From Hydractinia symbiolongicarpus (Eukaryota; Cnidaria; Hydrozoa; Anthoathecata; Hydractiniidae), in the NCBI RefSeq assembly GCF_029227915.1, contig NC_079880.1, positions 3,288,001 through 3,352,000 on the forward strand: a DNA stretch of 64,000 nt, read 5' to 3'. Below the pieces are notes generated by a model that was given only the letters and a program-made list of their open reading frames with translations, did not search any database and was not told the origin of the DNA. A program made the translations under genes and the position numbers. Shown here in pieces: positions 28,364-37,085 of this stretch (its first letter is position 1; each line of letters starts with the position of its first letter).

Positions 28364-28381
28364 CTCGGCGACGTTAAGGCG
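28364..28381 (+). repeat. Left terminal inverted repeat (18 bp)
   Basis: CTCGGCGACGTTAAGGCG is identical to the reverse complement of the right end. Weak similarity continues inward for about nine bases, with TCTG shared after three mismatches. The first bases, CTCGG, are not the CACTA or CACTG of classical CACTA elements. Confidence 0.93.
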
Positions 28382-29077
28382 CATTCTGAATGCCGCGGCA
28401 TTTTTAACTCGCCTGCTACAATTTTACACTATGGCGAGTAATGTTGTTACGCGCTATCTGGTCCGCGTTTTTCAACTAAAATAGTCATATTGCGCGGCCT
28501 CGTGGCATTTTTGAATTTGATATAAAGCTTTGCCCTGACAGTCATCATTGTTGATTGTTGGTTCACATTTAAAGATTTAAAGAGGGGAAAAGAGTTATAC
28601 AAACAAATAAATGGTAAGTCAGTTCTTTATTAATATTATTGATAAATAAACTTTTGGAATATTACAGTTTTATTGAGTATATAGCTACCTAGCTAGCAAA
28701 ATGATTTTTATTTGCTGATATTGGCTTTTTCTCATTGTGAAGATTTTTGTTCTAAGAGAGCATTCTAAGACTGGTATTTTAATGTCTTGATTATCCCCTA
28801 GAATGAATTATCCAGGAAGATGTGGATTTAAGGTAAAAATTCAATGGATAGTAGCTAGCTAGCTAGCTATTATATAAGAAATGTAAAATGGGCCATTTTG
28901 TGTAAGCTGTTGACCAGCCTATTCAAAATATTATTTTGAGTCTCTAGCTATATCTATTAATGCTAAAAAAATTATTTCAACCTTTACGCCACTTTTCTCT
29001 TTTAAGTGGACAGGTAAACAAATTATAACTATAATAATATATATTTTATTTTTTTGTTTGCAGACAAAAGTTAAATA
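28382..29077. other. Left subterminal non-coding region
   Basis: About 700 bp between the left terminus and the first nested element. The first 130 bp are comparatively GC-rich, with several CGCG motifs; the rest is AT-rich. It contains a short TAGC tandem run at about 28852-28871, with a related TAGC cluster at 28680-28697. I see no open frame with supporting evidence and no convincing copies of the terminal sequence. Confidence 0.6.
28852..28871. repeat. (TAGC)n microsatellite
   Basis: A short run of TAGC units (GTAGCTAGCTAGCTAGCTAT), self-complementary because TAGC repeats contain AGCT palindromes. It has no evident function. Confidence 0.8.
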
Positions 29078-29079
29078 TA

Positions 29080-29549
29080 TTCTTGCGGTCGGAACGTTCT
29101 CCTTCGTTGCTCTCCGATGGGGTACAAAGTGGGCTTTTCACAGTCAAACCTTCACAATAGAAATCTTAAGTAAACAGAATTTACAAGCAAAACGGCGTTA
29201 AAATGTCACGAAATGGCAAAAATTAAGCAGTATCTAAAACATCTATATTATAATACCCGTATACGTCTGTCTGTCGCGCAAAATGGTACCGCAAGTAGCG
29301 ACACGCGTGCAATGCTGTATAAAAAGGACGAGCGAACCCGTGGATTTTTCCAACGGCCACCGACTAGTATTAAAGATTTGACTAAAAAAAAAGAATTCTT
29401 CGAAAAATCCAGTATTGTATTTATAAAGGTTTCGCTACAAAAACATTACGATTACGGCATTTGTACACCATTTCATAATGGCTGCTTAATGTGAATACTG
29501 GCCCATGATTGGTTCAACCAGTATTATGACGCGAATCCGACCGCAAGAA
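29080..29549. mobile_element. Nested 470 bp MITE with TA duplication
   Basis: The left end TTCTTGCGGTCGGA matches the reverse complement of the right end (TCCGACCGCAAGAA) over 14 of 14 bases. The element is flanked by TA at 29078-29079 and 29550-29551. A TA target duplication is typical of the Tc1/mariner group, so this is probably a non-autonomous member. It has an internal 8 bp inverted repeat, AATACTGG / CCAGTATT (29494-29501 and 29518-29525), near its right end. A 93-codon open frame on the plus strand (29213-29494) has no recognisable domain and is not considered a gene. It lies downstream of the end of the transposase gene, so it does not interrupt coding sequence. Confidence 0.78.
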
Positions 29550-29551
29550 TA

Positions 29552-29751
29552 GAAAGGTGTGACTTTTTACTGCCTGTCAATTATTCAAATTTTTCCTGTA
29601 TGTAACTGCGCTACATTTTGTTCAAAACGTCTCTCCACTGTAAATTAAAGATTATATGCTCATATATATAATATAATATAATTTGCAACAACGCAACAAT
29701 TCTTAAAAAAAAATTTCTACTGGGCAAAAATTGACTCTGTTATGATTTGTT
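29552..29751. other. Presumed 3' untranslated region of the transposase gene
   Basis: A 200 bp AT-rich stretch between the minus-strand stop codon and the nested MITE. I did not find an AATAAA on the minus strand here, so the polyadenylation site is unknown and may lie inside or beyond the MITE. Confidence 0.4.
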
Positions 29752-30469
29752 TTATAAATCAAGTTCCTTTTTTAAGGCAGCACAATATTTTAATAATGTT
29801 AAAATATTTTTGTATTTTGCCAACTCATTCTCACTTTTTGGGATCATTGACAATGCTGTGCTGTTTGTGCCAATGCAGCTCAACTCCAAGTTCTTTAATT
29901 TCTTTTTTATATTTTCCTCTGCCAATTTTAACTTCACCTCAACTTCTGCTATAATTTGCAGGTATTTTTCTTTTGCTAATTGACATGGATTAGCCTTCAT
30001 TTCCTTTCTGGTTTTATTGTACTGGTATATTAGTGGAATGTCCCCAATAACAGCTTTCATCATGAGAGAAGTTCTTGACAGCTCAGAAGTGGATGATGAG
30101 GTGGGACATAGAGGTGGTTGGAATTTAAAACCTGTAATGTTTTCTTGTTTTTTTTGTGTTTCAGGTGATGAGATATTGGTAGCATTCTTATAAATTGGTG
30201 ATAATTGATGCAGGGGAGTATTTAAATTGGTTGCAGAAACAGCATGTGGTGTTGAAGCAACTTGTGGCGGAAATAAGGAGGTTGGTGTTAAGTTGTTTTC
30301 AGTGCTAGTAGTGGTAGTATTGTGTTTGTTAGCTTTTGGAGTTGTGATTGGACTTTCTACGTAATTTTCAAATCTTTTTAAACTTTTCAGTACCATCTTT
30401 TTGTCATCTTTTCCAGTTACTTTCAACGCAGGTACACAATGCTTATTAACTAAGCATTTTTCCCACAAT
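29752..30469 (-). CDS. Exon 9: low-complexity linker and C-terminal coiled coil
   Basis: The last exon encodes residues 997-1235. It opens with RLWEKCL, completing the conserved block begun in exon 8. Residues about 1037-1107 are a serine/threonine/proline/asparagine-rich linker, probably disordered. Residues about 1160-1232 (KEKYLQIIAEVEVKLKLAEE onward) are a lysine/glutamate/leucine-rich predicted coiled coil, which could mediate multimerisation. The protein ends ALKKELDL. An ATG upstream at about 30519 could start a shorter independent product, but the acceptor CTTTAG at 30470 makes splicing more likely. Confidence 0.68.
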
Positions 30470-33400
30470 CTAAAGGTATAACAGTTACACATATAAAATA
30501 TACATACATTCTCAGCCATTATATGCACAATGGTAAGGGTGTGCAGAAATTACCATGATTCTTCGTTCATGGTAATTTCTTATTCATTATTTTCAAAAAG
30601 TTTTATGTACCTTACATCTAGTTTTTGTACGCAAATAAAGAAAGTATTGTAAGCGAAATATTTTGACATCAGATTTGTAATAATCAAAATAGGTATATAT
30701 ACAAAGGAAATTGACAGTTAATAAACTTTGTAAATTTTTTTGAAAGGTTAAACAATGTCAAAGTATTATAAAAATTGTTGATAATATAATTTAGCACCAA
30801 ATAGTAAAATTAAGACACTTGAAGTTTTAAAATGTTTTATTATTTTAAATTGCTTGCATCAACATTGCTAGGTACTGCAAGAAAGAGCTAAATGTGAACA
30901 CCGTTGAAGGTATTGTTCTTCCTCTTTTAGTGTTGACGATCGATAATGATGAAGAATCAAGGAACTGTCACCAGGTAGAGAATCAACACTTTTAAATATA
31001 ATTCCATCACTGGTTTCTTCCCACCATTTATGTGAATCCAATAGAAAGTCAGCTATTCTTTTCAAAAAGCATTCATGATCATTTGGATATTTCTCTATCC
31101 AAAAGAATGGTATCACGGTCCCTGTTATAAAAATACTACACAATAATATTAAGCAAAAAAACGCATTTTATATTTTTTATAAATAATAGAACTATTGCTG
31201 TTTTCTTCATTAATGTAAATACTTCAGCCATAGCAATCTAAAAATTAGGGCGACGTCAATTTTAATTTCACCATCATTTCATGGCAGTTGATTAGTTGAT
31301 TGAAAGGACGTTCTGTTCTATGTAACCAGAGCACAAATAACATAATCTTTTTTATATATTAAATGAAAAAAACAAAGTATAAAGTCAAAACGTAAAATAT
31401 CGATAGAACATTGGGTAAAATATAGAACCTACCTGTTGAATGTCTCTGTATTCTTTGGGAAAGTTCCTCAAATGATTTATCTTTGCTCACTGCATTTTGG
31501 CCTGCACCTAATTTTATTGCGGCTTGCATTCTGATCAGGGCATTACATATGATGTTTTCTGGATGGTTATTTGATGTAAGTTTAGTTACGGTCTTGATGG
31601 GATTAAAACTAGCCTCTTCTTTTTCAGTGTTGGCTGTACGACCAGAAACAAGACGTAGCTGTGTGCCAGAATGTCTGATAATTGAATGGTAATACACACC
31701 AAAAAATTTCCTCTTTGTCAGTGATGTTAATTTACCACGGATATGGAGTTTTATCAACATGGCGTGGTGGTGTGTTGCAATTATCAAATGCAGAATACTT
31801 GGCATACTTCTTCTATTTGCTGGCAAGTACAATATTTCCTGGATCTTTGAAAGTGAGATCAGCAGTTTCAATGCAAAGTGGCCTAATAACAAGAAAAGAC
31901 TAGTTTATACATTGGTGTAAGTTATATTTGTTATGTTTCTTTTGGTCCCATATTCAGGTGCAACTAAATCTTCAGATAATAATACTGTAGCCCTAATTTA
32001 GAAATATAGTAAATATTTACCTTCTAAATTTTTTAATGCCCAATTTGTTACGATCAGCAGGCTTCTTCTGTAATCAGAGGCATTTTTTGCTTCCTTGTTA
32101 TTAAACGAAGCCTCAATTATTTCTAATAAAGTCTTCTTCTTTGCACCTACATGATGTGGAAGCTCACAGTAGATATTTTTAATGTAGTTTGACACATCAT
32201 GCAAAGGTTCATTATTTAATATCTCGTATCCCTCAAGGTTGAGCTCACTCAAAGATCTATGGGACTTCCCAAACATGAGGGCTGGCAACCTTTGAATTCC
32301 ATGCATTTCCTCTTGAAGCAAGTTGTTTAACTCCTTTGTAGGGAGATCACAGGAGAACTTTATTTTTCGTTGATGAAGTTCATTTATCAGCTCATGCTTC
32401 TTCAATCCATTGTGTAACTTTACTGCTCCACTTTTAAGTTTATTACATGATTCGATAGAAGATAAAGCATGACTGACCCGATCTTGCAAGGACAGATGTT
32501 GTTGTTTAAAAGTATGTACAAGACTGCTAACACAATCAGCGTGTACAGAGCATGAATGGCAAAAAAAATTGCCACCTTTTTGCTGCCCAGCTTCAAATGC
32601 CGCTGCGGGACTGTCACCCTTGAAAAATCTCATTACATCAGTTATACCATGTCCAACACTTTTCCTCATTTCTATGATATCTTTGCAGCGTTCATTTGAA
32701 TATAAAAGCTGCTGGTCAGTTGCAGGACATCTGGCCAAAATGTAAAACTCCGGCTTTTCAATCACAGCTTGCACATTTATTTTTGTTTTAGTATTTTTCA
32801 TATACTCGTCATCTGTGAGAAATAACGCAGGGTCGTACATACATGCAACAAGCATGAGGACATGGCTGTGGCTAGCTATAGATGACCCATCATGCCAAAA
32901 CATCAAATGACGCCTCCTTTCAAAACACTTCAAGGTATGTACATACTCTTCTGAAGGCATTTGTTCACTGAACTCGTTAATTCTTTTTAAGTTAAGAATC
33001 AATTCTTCTTGTGTCATGTTTTCATAATCCTTATCAGATCTTAGTCGCATAAATGGCAAATGCTTTTCCAACATGTTTTTTCTTATTTCTGTTAAAGGCA
33101 TTTTCCGTCCACTAACCTCAACAGTTTCATGTATTATCTTGTCTTCTTTTAAAATTGCTTTGGTGAATGACTGTGGCACAATCAGATCTCCAAGTGAGTA
33201 TTCCCCTGTGGTTATTTTATCTTTTAGTTTTTCATTAACTTCTTTGTTTGTTGTTTCCACGGGAAAGGACATGTTCTTAAAGTTAGGGATGTCCAGTCTA
33301 AAAAAATTGTGTCACTTTTAAATAAATTGTTGCTGTGCAAACCTGCTAGATTAAAAAAAAGACTACACAAGAACTAGAATTATTGATTTTAGCAGTTTCT

Positions 33401-34989
33401 AAAAATGTGTGATTCCGATGTATAATAATACTAACTTCCGTTTTTTTCTTCTCACTTTAGTAAATTCAGTGCTAAGTTGGTTTGCTGTTACACAGTTTCG
33501 AAACCTGGTCAAATTGCATCCATTGTTAATTAGCAGTTCTTTTAAAACTTGCCCACAGTTTTGTGGTTGAATACCTGAATATAGATACTAAATTGGTAAG
33601 TTAACTTGCTACATGATAAAAAGATCTTACAAGCATGACGTTCAAAAACGTGGAGTTACAAACCACAAATTTTCATGTCTGCTATCGAAACCAATTTATT
33701 GAAAAGGAAATAGATAACCACGTTTTTGTATAAGAACATGCAAGACCACATCAAGTTTTATAAAATAATTAAAAATCGAAGGGAGACTGACCATTACTAT
33801 TAACTAATTTATGTCGTCTTGCTAAATCGCTAAAATTAATCTGATGTCCTTCTGGATAATTGTTGATTTCTTCCAAACATTCGCTTTTGCTCCACTCGAA
33901 GTTTTCCAGCTGTCCGGTGTGGCTATGAGGTCTTTTAAGGCCCTTGAAAATTAAATAAATTTATTGATATTGGTATTATCATTACCTGAACAATATCATT
34001 CCGACAATTGAAACAGCATTCTTTACCTGTGTAATTTTTGCGACATTGTCATTTGTCCGTTTTACAGCATCGATTTTGCTTTCAAAGCTTAAATGCAACC
34101 GCAGTTTATCTCTGTTTCGTAACGAGATAAGTACTCCATAAGCACTAAAGAACAAGCAAAAAACAAACTTTTTAATGTTGCTTAATTTATATTTTAGATT
34201 AAGTATGCCGACTGTTATGTACTTATTGATTTTGGTCTAAATTAACAACAAACTTCATACCGTTCAACAGATGTTTCCGCCCACTGATGCTCAATATCTT
34301 TTTTCGCTGTGCGCAAAAGACATCGTTTATCGCTCTCCTTTTTCTCCAGCAACATTGTTTCAAACTGGGATGTAAACGAACTCTCGAATCTTGATGCAAA
34401 TTCGTCATTAAGTCCGTTTACAGCTTCTGTCATTCGATTCTACGCGTAAAGCAAATAATTCACATATATTTATTTAAATACTTTGTAAATTTGTATAGAT
34501 TATATATAATTATATAAAATATAACAGCCAAACCTTCATTTCCTTTTCCCTGAATAAGCCACTCCTCTCTTCTTTTATTTTAAACGAGTTTTTTTTCGCG
34601 GGAAATAACGCCAAAAACTGTTTAAAACTTTCTTGACAACCAAGACAGTTCTGAAGGCTGTGTGTCTTTCTCTTCTCCACTGATGAATTAAGCAAGGCTT
34701 TAAGCGAGAAGCATTCTAGCAACTTATTTCTTAAAGCAGTATGACGTTTCGCTAACCCTCGTACATTTTCAACGATTTTAGGGAAGTTGCGTGTAAAAGT
34801 GTTGTAGTCCACTCCGGTCACCAATTCACTATATTTTTCTTTTAGTTCGTTGAACTTGTGTTTGAATACACGTCCGTTATATACCTTTTTGTTTTCATTA
34901 TCTTGTTTTTTTAAAGGCGTGTCTTTTGTCAAAATAACATACGCTCCGATTTTAACAAAGCCACAGCAGAGCGGATCAACGACAGACAT
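29752..34989 (-). CDS. Nine-exon transposase-like gene (~1,235 aa), possible CMC-related DDE transposase
   Basis: I joined nine exons using GT donors and AG acceptors; all phases agree. Minus-strand exons are 34989-34534, 34439-34261, 34144-34027, 33942-33792, 33574-33436, 33297-32021, 31882-31433, 31121-30902 and 30469-29752 (3,708 nt including stop). The start is the first ATG of exon 1; the open frame reaches a GTG upstream, but that is not a plausible animal start. The likely catalytic core is in exon 6: a WHDG motif (D484), then GDSPA (D576) followed at residues 594-603 by CxxC-x2-H-x2-C. This resembles the second aspartate and zinc knuckle of CACTA-type transposases. An EPLHD motif (E711) is the best third acidic residue. 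From memory, the sequence matches an uncharacterised multicopy family in cnidarian genomes. No frameshift or internal stop is needed, so the gene may be intact. The exon structure is a prediction without transcript support. Confidence 0.75.
30545..30580. repeat. Perfect 14 bp hairpin in intron 8
   Basis: AGAAATTACCATGA (30545-30558) and its exact reverse complement TCATGGTAATTTCT (30567-30580) flank an 8-base loop. It lies 76 bases upstream of the exon 9 acceptor on the minus strand. It could form a stem in the pre-mRNA or be a footprint of a small palindromic element. Confidence 0.85.
30902..31882 (-). CDS. Exons 7-8: conserved helical C-domain
   Basis: Exons 31882-31433 and 31121-30902 encode residues 774-996, separated by a 311 nt intron. 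Exon 7 is rich in helices and contains SILHLIIATHHHAML, KRKFFGVYYHSIIRH and LVSGRTANTEKEEASFN. Exon 8 contains PFFWIEKYPNDHECFLKRIADFL, read here as PFFWIEKYP then ECFLKRIADFL, and HHYRSSTLKEEEQYL. These blocks are conserved in the same order in related invertebrate proteins as I remember them, which supports the joins. Exon 8 would read on to a stop at 30868, but the CAACG/GTGTTC donor joins it in frame to LWEKCL in exon 9, restoring the expected motif. Confidence 0.72.
32021..33297 (-). CDS. Exon 6: putative catalytic core with zinc-binding insert and SAP-like segment
   Basis: The 1,277 nt exon encodes residues 348-773 and is open throughout. Features in order: EVSGRKMPLTEIR near residue 408; HLMFWHDGSS with D484, followed by a hydrophobic strand and YDPALF; FYILARCPATDQQ near residue 537; FFKGDSPAAAFEAGQQKGG with D576; the zinc-like FFCHSCSVHADC (C594, C597, H600, C603); LKKHELINELHQRKIKF and the following helix (646-690), which resembles a SAP DNA-binding motif; and NNEPLHDVSNYIKN with E711 and D715. 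The order hydrophobic strand-D, then GDxPA plus CxxC, then an acidic residue beside a histidine, parallels CMC-group DDE transposases. The three-acid assignment (D484, D576, E711) is a hypothesis. The exon ends at TTAGAAG/GTAAAT. Confidence 0.75.
33436..34439 (-). CDS. Exons 2-5: coiled region and putative helix-turn-helix
   Basis: Four short exons (34439-34261, 34144-34027, 33942-33792, 33574-33436) encode residues 153-347. Introns between them are 116, 84 and 217 nt; the intron from exon 1 is 94 nt. Residues 153-251 are charged and helical (for example FETMLLEKKESDKR). Residues 286-320 (QINFSDLARRHKL, then NCGQVLKELL) look like a compact helix-turn-helix DNA-binding segment, with a glycine/asparagine linker falling at the exon 4/5 junction. 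A basic patch (VRRKKRK) ends the region and could be a nuclear localisation signal. Recognising the INxSxLAR and GQVxKE pattern as conserved is from memory of related invertebrate proteins; the DNA-binding role is inferred. Confidence 0.7.
34534..34989 (-). CDS. Exon 1: N-terminal module of the transposase-like protein
   Basis: This exon encodes residues 1-152, beginning MSVVDPLCCGFVK and ending in phase 0 at a GAAATGAAG/GTTTGG donor. The segment is basic and largely helical in character, with one NCLGCQESF motif (two cysteines) around residue 117. I do not recognise a domain. The frame is open for 33 further bases upstream but has no ATG there. This is the exon whose membership of the gene is least certain: it could be a separate small gene, although its donor joins the next exon in frame. 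Confidence 0.6.
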
Positions 34990-35574
34990 TTTATAGTGAA
35001 CGCCACCAAAACGCTTGTGCACCGCCGTGTTTATTTTCCCGCCTAAATTATTTATTTTTTGCCGCCCCTGATATTACTGAAACCTTATTGGGTGGAATAG
35101 CCGATTCTTATTCGTTGTCCGGCGATTTTATGTCTGCGTTTATTTTTTCGCAACATACATTCAATCAAAATGTGCATTGGCTACATTAAAGCTACTTCGT
35201 CCCTGTGCAACCTTTGAAAATGGCTGCTAAAAACAATTCAAATCTTGGTAATAAAACAACATAAGAAAATTAAAAGTGCAGTACAAATTTAAGTTAACAA
35301 ATAATTTATTTATTTATTTAATAAAAACGTGATTAGCCTAATAGTTGCTAAAAAAATAAAGCTAGGAGATCATTAGGTAAAAAAAATTAACTAAAACTTG
35401 AAAATAAGTTGCCTAAACATTTAGCAATTTACATCAAAAAAGCGCTTTGTCCTGATAGGTCTTCATCCTTACACCGTAAAAAAATGGGCTACATTCTTTC
35501 ATAATTCTTTCATATACTAACTATAAAGTAAAATTTAGAAGCACACCATGCATTGCACTTATCATTAGGCTACT
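34990..35574. other. Region upstream of the transposase gene
   Basis: About 585 bp upstream of the minus-strand ATG, presumably holding the promoter and 5' leader. A minus-strand TATAAAAT lies immediately before the ATG, too close to serve as a TATA box for this start. I see no other gene. Confidence 0.4.
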
Positions 35575-35664
35575 AATAATGCTTTGCTCTACCATTGAGC
35601 TATCCTTTTATGTAAAGGAACTGGATTTGAACCAGCATCAAGCATGTTAAAAATACATCCTTTA
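35575..35664 (-). pseudogene. tRNA-like relic with halves in inverted order
   Basis: On the minus strand, a unit at 35664-35613 has acceptor-like TAAAGGA and TCCTTTA at its ends and a canonical T arm (GCTGGTTCAAATCCAGT, with GGTTCAAATCC as a B-box). It lacks a D arm. Three bases later, at 35609, a second unit starts with AAAAGGATA and a canonical D arm (GCTCAATGGTAGAGC, A-box), then AAGCA. No T arm follows. AAGCA could pair with TGCTT of the first unit as an anticodon stem. The order is thus 3' half before 5' half. It may be a decayed tandem tRNA or a tRNA-derived SINE; a functional permuted tRNA is possible but unlikely. Confidence 0.5.
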
Positions 35665-35789
35665 AAAAGCAGAAATTTCAGAAAGGTAATTGTTGCAGTT
35701 CTACAAGAATTGTACTTTGATATAAAATATCTGCAGCATACTGTAAAAAAATAACAAATTTTCGCACTAAAATGAGCGGAACACATTTA

Positions 35790-36269
35790 AGCTTGGTTCC
35801 CACTGTGGTTTAACTTGGGTTTAAATATAAAACCTAAAAGGTTTTAAATGTGTTTTAAAAATTAAAATAAAACCTGAGCATTCCCACTGTTTTAAAAGCA
35901 AAAACATTTCTCTCTTTGTAGCCTTTGTGATTTATCAAAAAATCACTGGATATTTGCGAATAAGTTCGCTAAGATTCTCTTCCTGTACCAAACTTATTTA
36001 TTTTCTGCCATTTTTTATTCTCTTTTCTGTCTTTAACGTGAAAATGCGCAAAATGTGCCCTAAAATCGTTGAAAACTCCTTTGTTGGTGCCTTTGAACTT
36101 TAAACCACAATATCAAAATTTTTTGATCTAAGGTTTTATTTTATCTGTGGTTTAAACAGGTTTTATGCCGAAAATTTTAAAACACGAACACGTTCACATT
36201 ATGCTTTAACTATAAAATCTTATTTTAAACATACTTAAAACACACTTAAACCACAGTGGGAACCGAGCT
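35790..36269. mobile_element. Nested 480 bp MITE with TTA duplication
   Basis: The left end AGCTTGGTTCCCACTGTGG and the reverse complement of the right end, AGCTCGGTTCCCACTGTGG, differ at one base; the match continues through TTTAA. TTA flanks both sides (35787-35789 and 36270-36272). A 3 bp TWA duplication is the hallmark of PIF/Harbinger elements, so this is probably a non-autonomous Harbinger-type element. The interior is AT-rich with many AAACC/GGTTT motifs in both orientations and no gene. Confidence 0.75.
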
Positions 36270-36403
36270 TTACAAAACATTTTCTTAAAGGAAAAAATCT
36301 ATATACTGCTCACCCTGTTTTATTCGTACACTGTATTTTGATATTTTATAAAAAAGCAACAACTCTGAATAAAAGTTAGTTTTGGACGGAAAATGTTGCC
36401 TAA

Positions 36404-37082
36404 AGCCGCTTTACCACGATCAAATTTTATATGACATAATATATGATCATTATAAACCACCTGCTCGTCTCATCATATGGACTGGTATTACACGATCATA
36501 TATTGTGCATCAAATTTTACTTTCACTTCTTTTTCTTTATCAACTTGAGTGACAAGGACTTGCGCAACTGCTGTAATAACTGCAGTTGTCTCAAAAAAAG
36601 TAAAAAAGTAAAAAAAGAAAGTATATATTTGGTTAGGCGGAGGTGGAGTAGGCGGTCACAACTCCATCTTTATGAGACTTGGATCTCGGTTTTGCGTTTA
36701 GAACAGCAGAAAGACTAAGAATTACTTGCAAATAACGGCAGAAAATTTTGACGAAATCTTTGCGCTTGTTGAAAAAATGTGTCTGTGTCGATTTTAGATT
36801 TTATTCCTGCAATGTTTTTCTCTTGAATATTTCCTTGCTCTTCTGTATGTTTGTTTCATGTTTACATAACTTCAGTACAATTAAAAACGCGTTATGATTG
36901 GTTAACATCTGAATTTCAATAGAAGACAATAGGTTTATATGATCATATATCATATAAAAAATAGGACGTGTTTTATCCTTAAAAATAGAAATTTTTATCA
37001 TATATATAACGTATGTTACACAATCAAATTTATATGATCATATAGTATATGTCATACGAAATTTGATCGTGTAAAAGCGGCT
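36404..37082. mobile_element. Nested 679 bp MITE with TAA duplication
   Basis: The ends AGCCGCTTT...CACGATCAAATTT...TATGACATA match the reverse complement of the opposite end over about 35 bases with four mismatches. TAA flanks both sides (36401-36403 and 37083-37085). TAA again fits PIF/Harbinger-type insertion. ATATGATCATAT-like palindromes recur inside near both ends (about 36441 and 37033). A 91-codon frame at 36443-36718 and a 66-codon frame on the other strand have no recognisable features and are not called genes. Confidence 0.78.
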
Positions 37083-37085
37083 TAA

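Noticed and set aside
29213-29494. 93-codon plus-strand frame (MAKIKQYLK...).
   Set aside because: It lies wholly inside the nested TA-flanked MITE, has no recognisable domain, and is probably chance.
30868-31143. Independent 91-residue gene ending at 30868.
   Set aside because: The frame begins at an acceptor in phase with exon 7, and an internal GT donor joins it to exon 9, restoring a motif expected from related proteins. The stop is intronic.
31359-31903. Plus-strand frames at 31483-31692 and 31682-31903.
   Set aside because: They are antisense to exon 7, which has consistent splice junctions and conserved motifs on the minus strand.
36443-37001. 91- and 66-codon frames within the 36.4-37.1 kb element.
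   Set aside because: Chance frames inside a MITE; no domain or coding signal.
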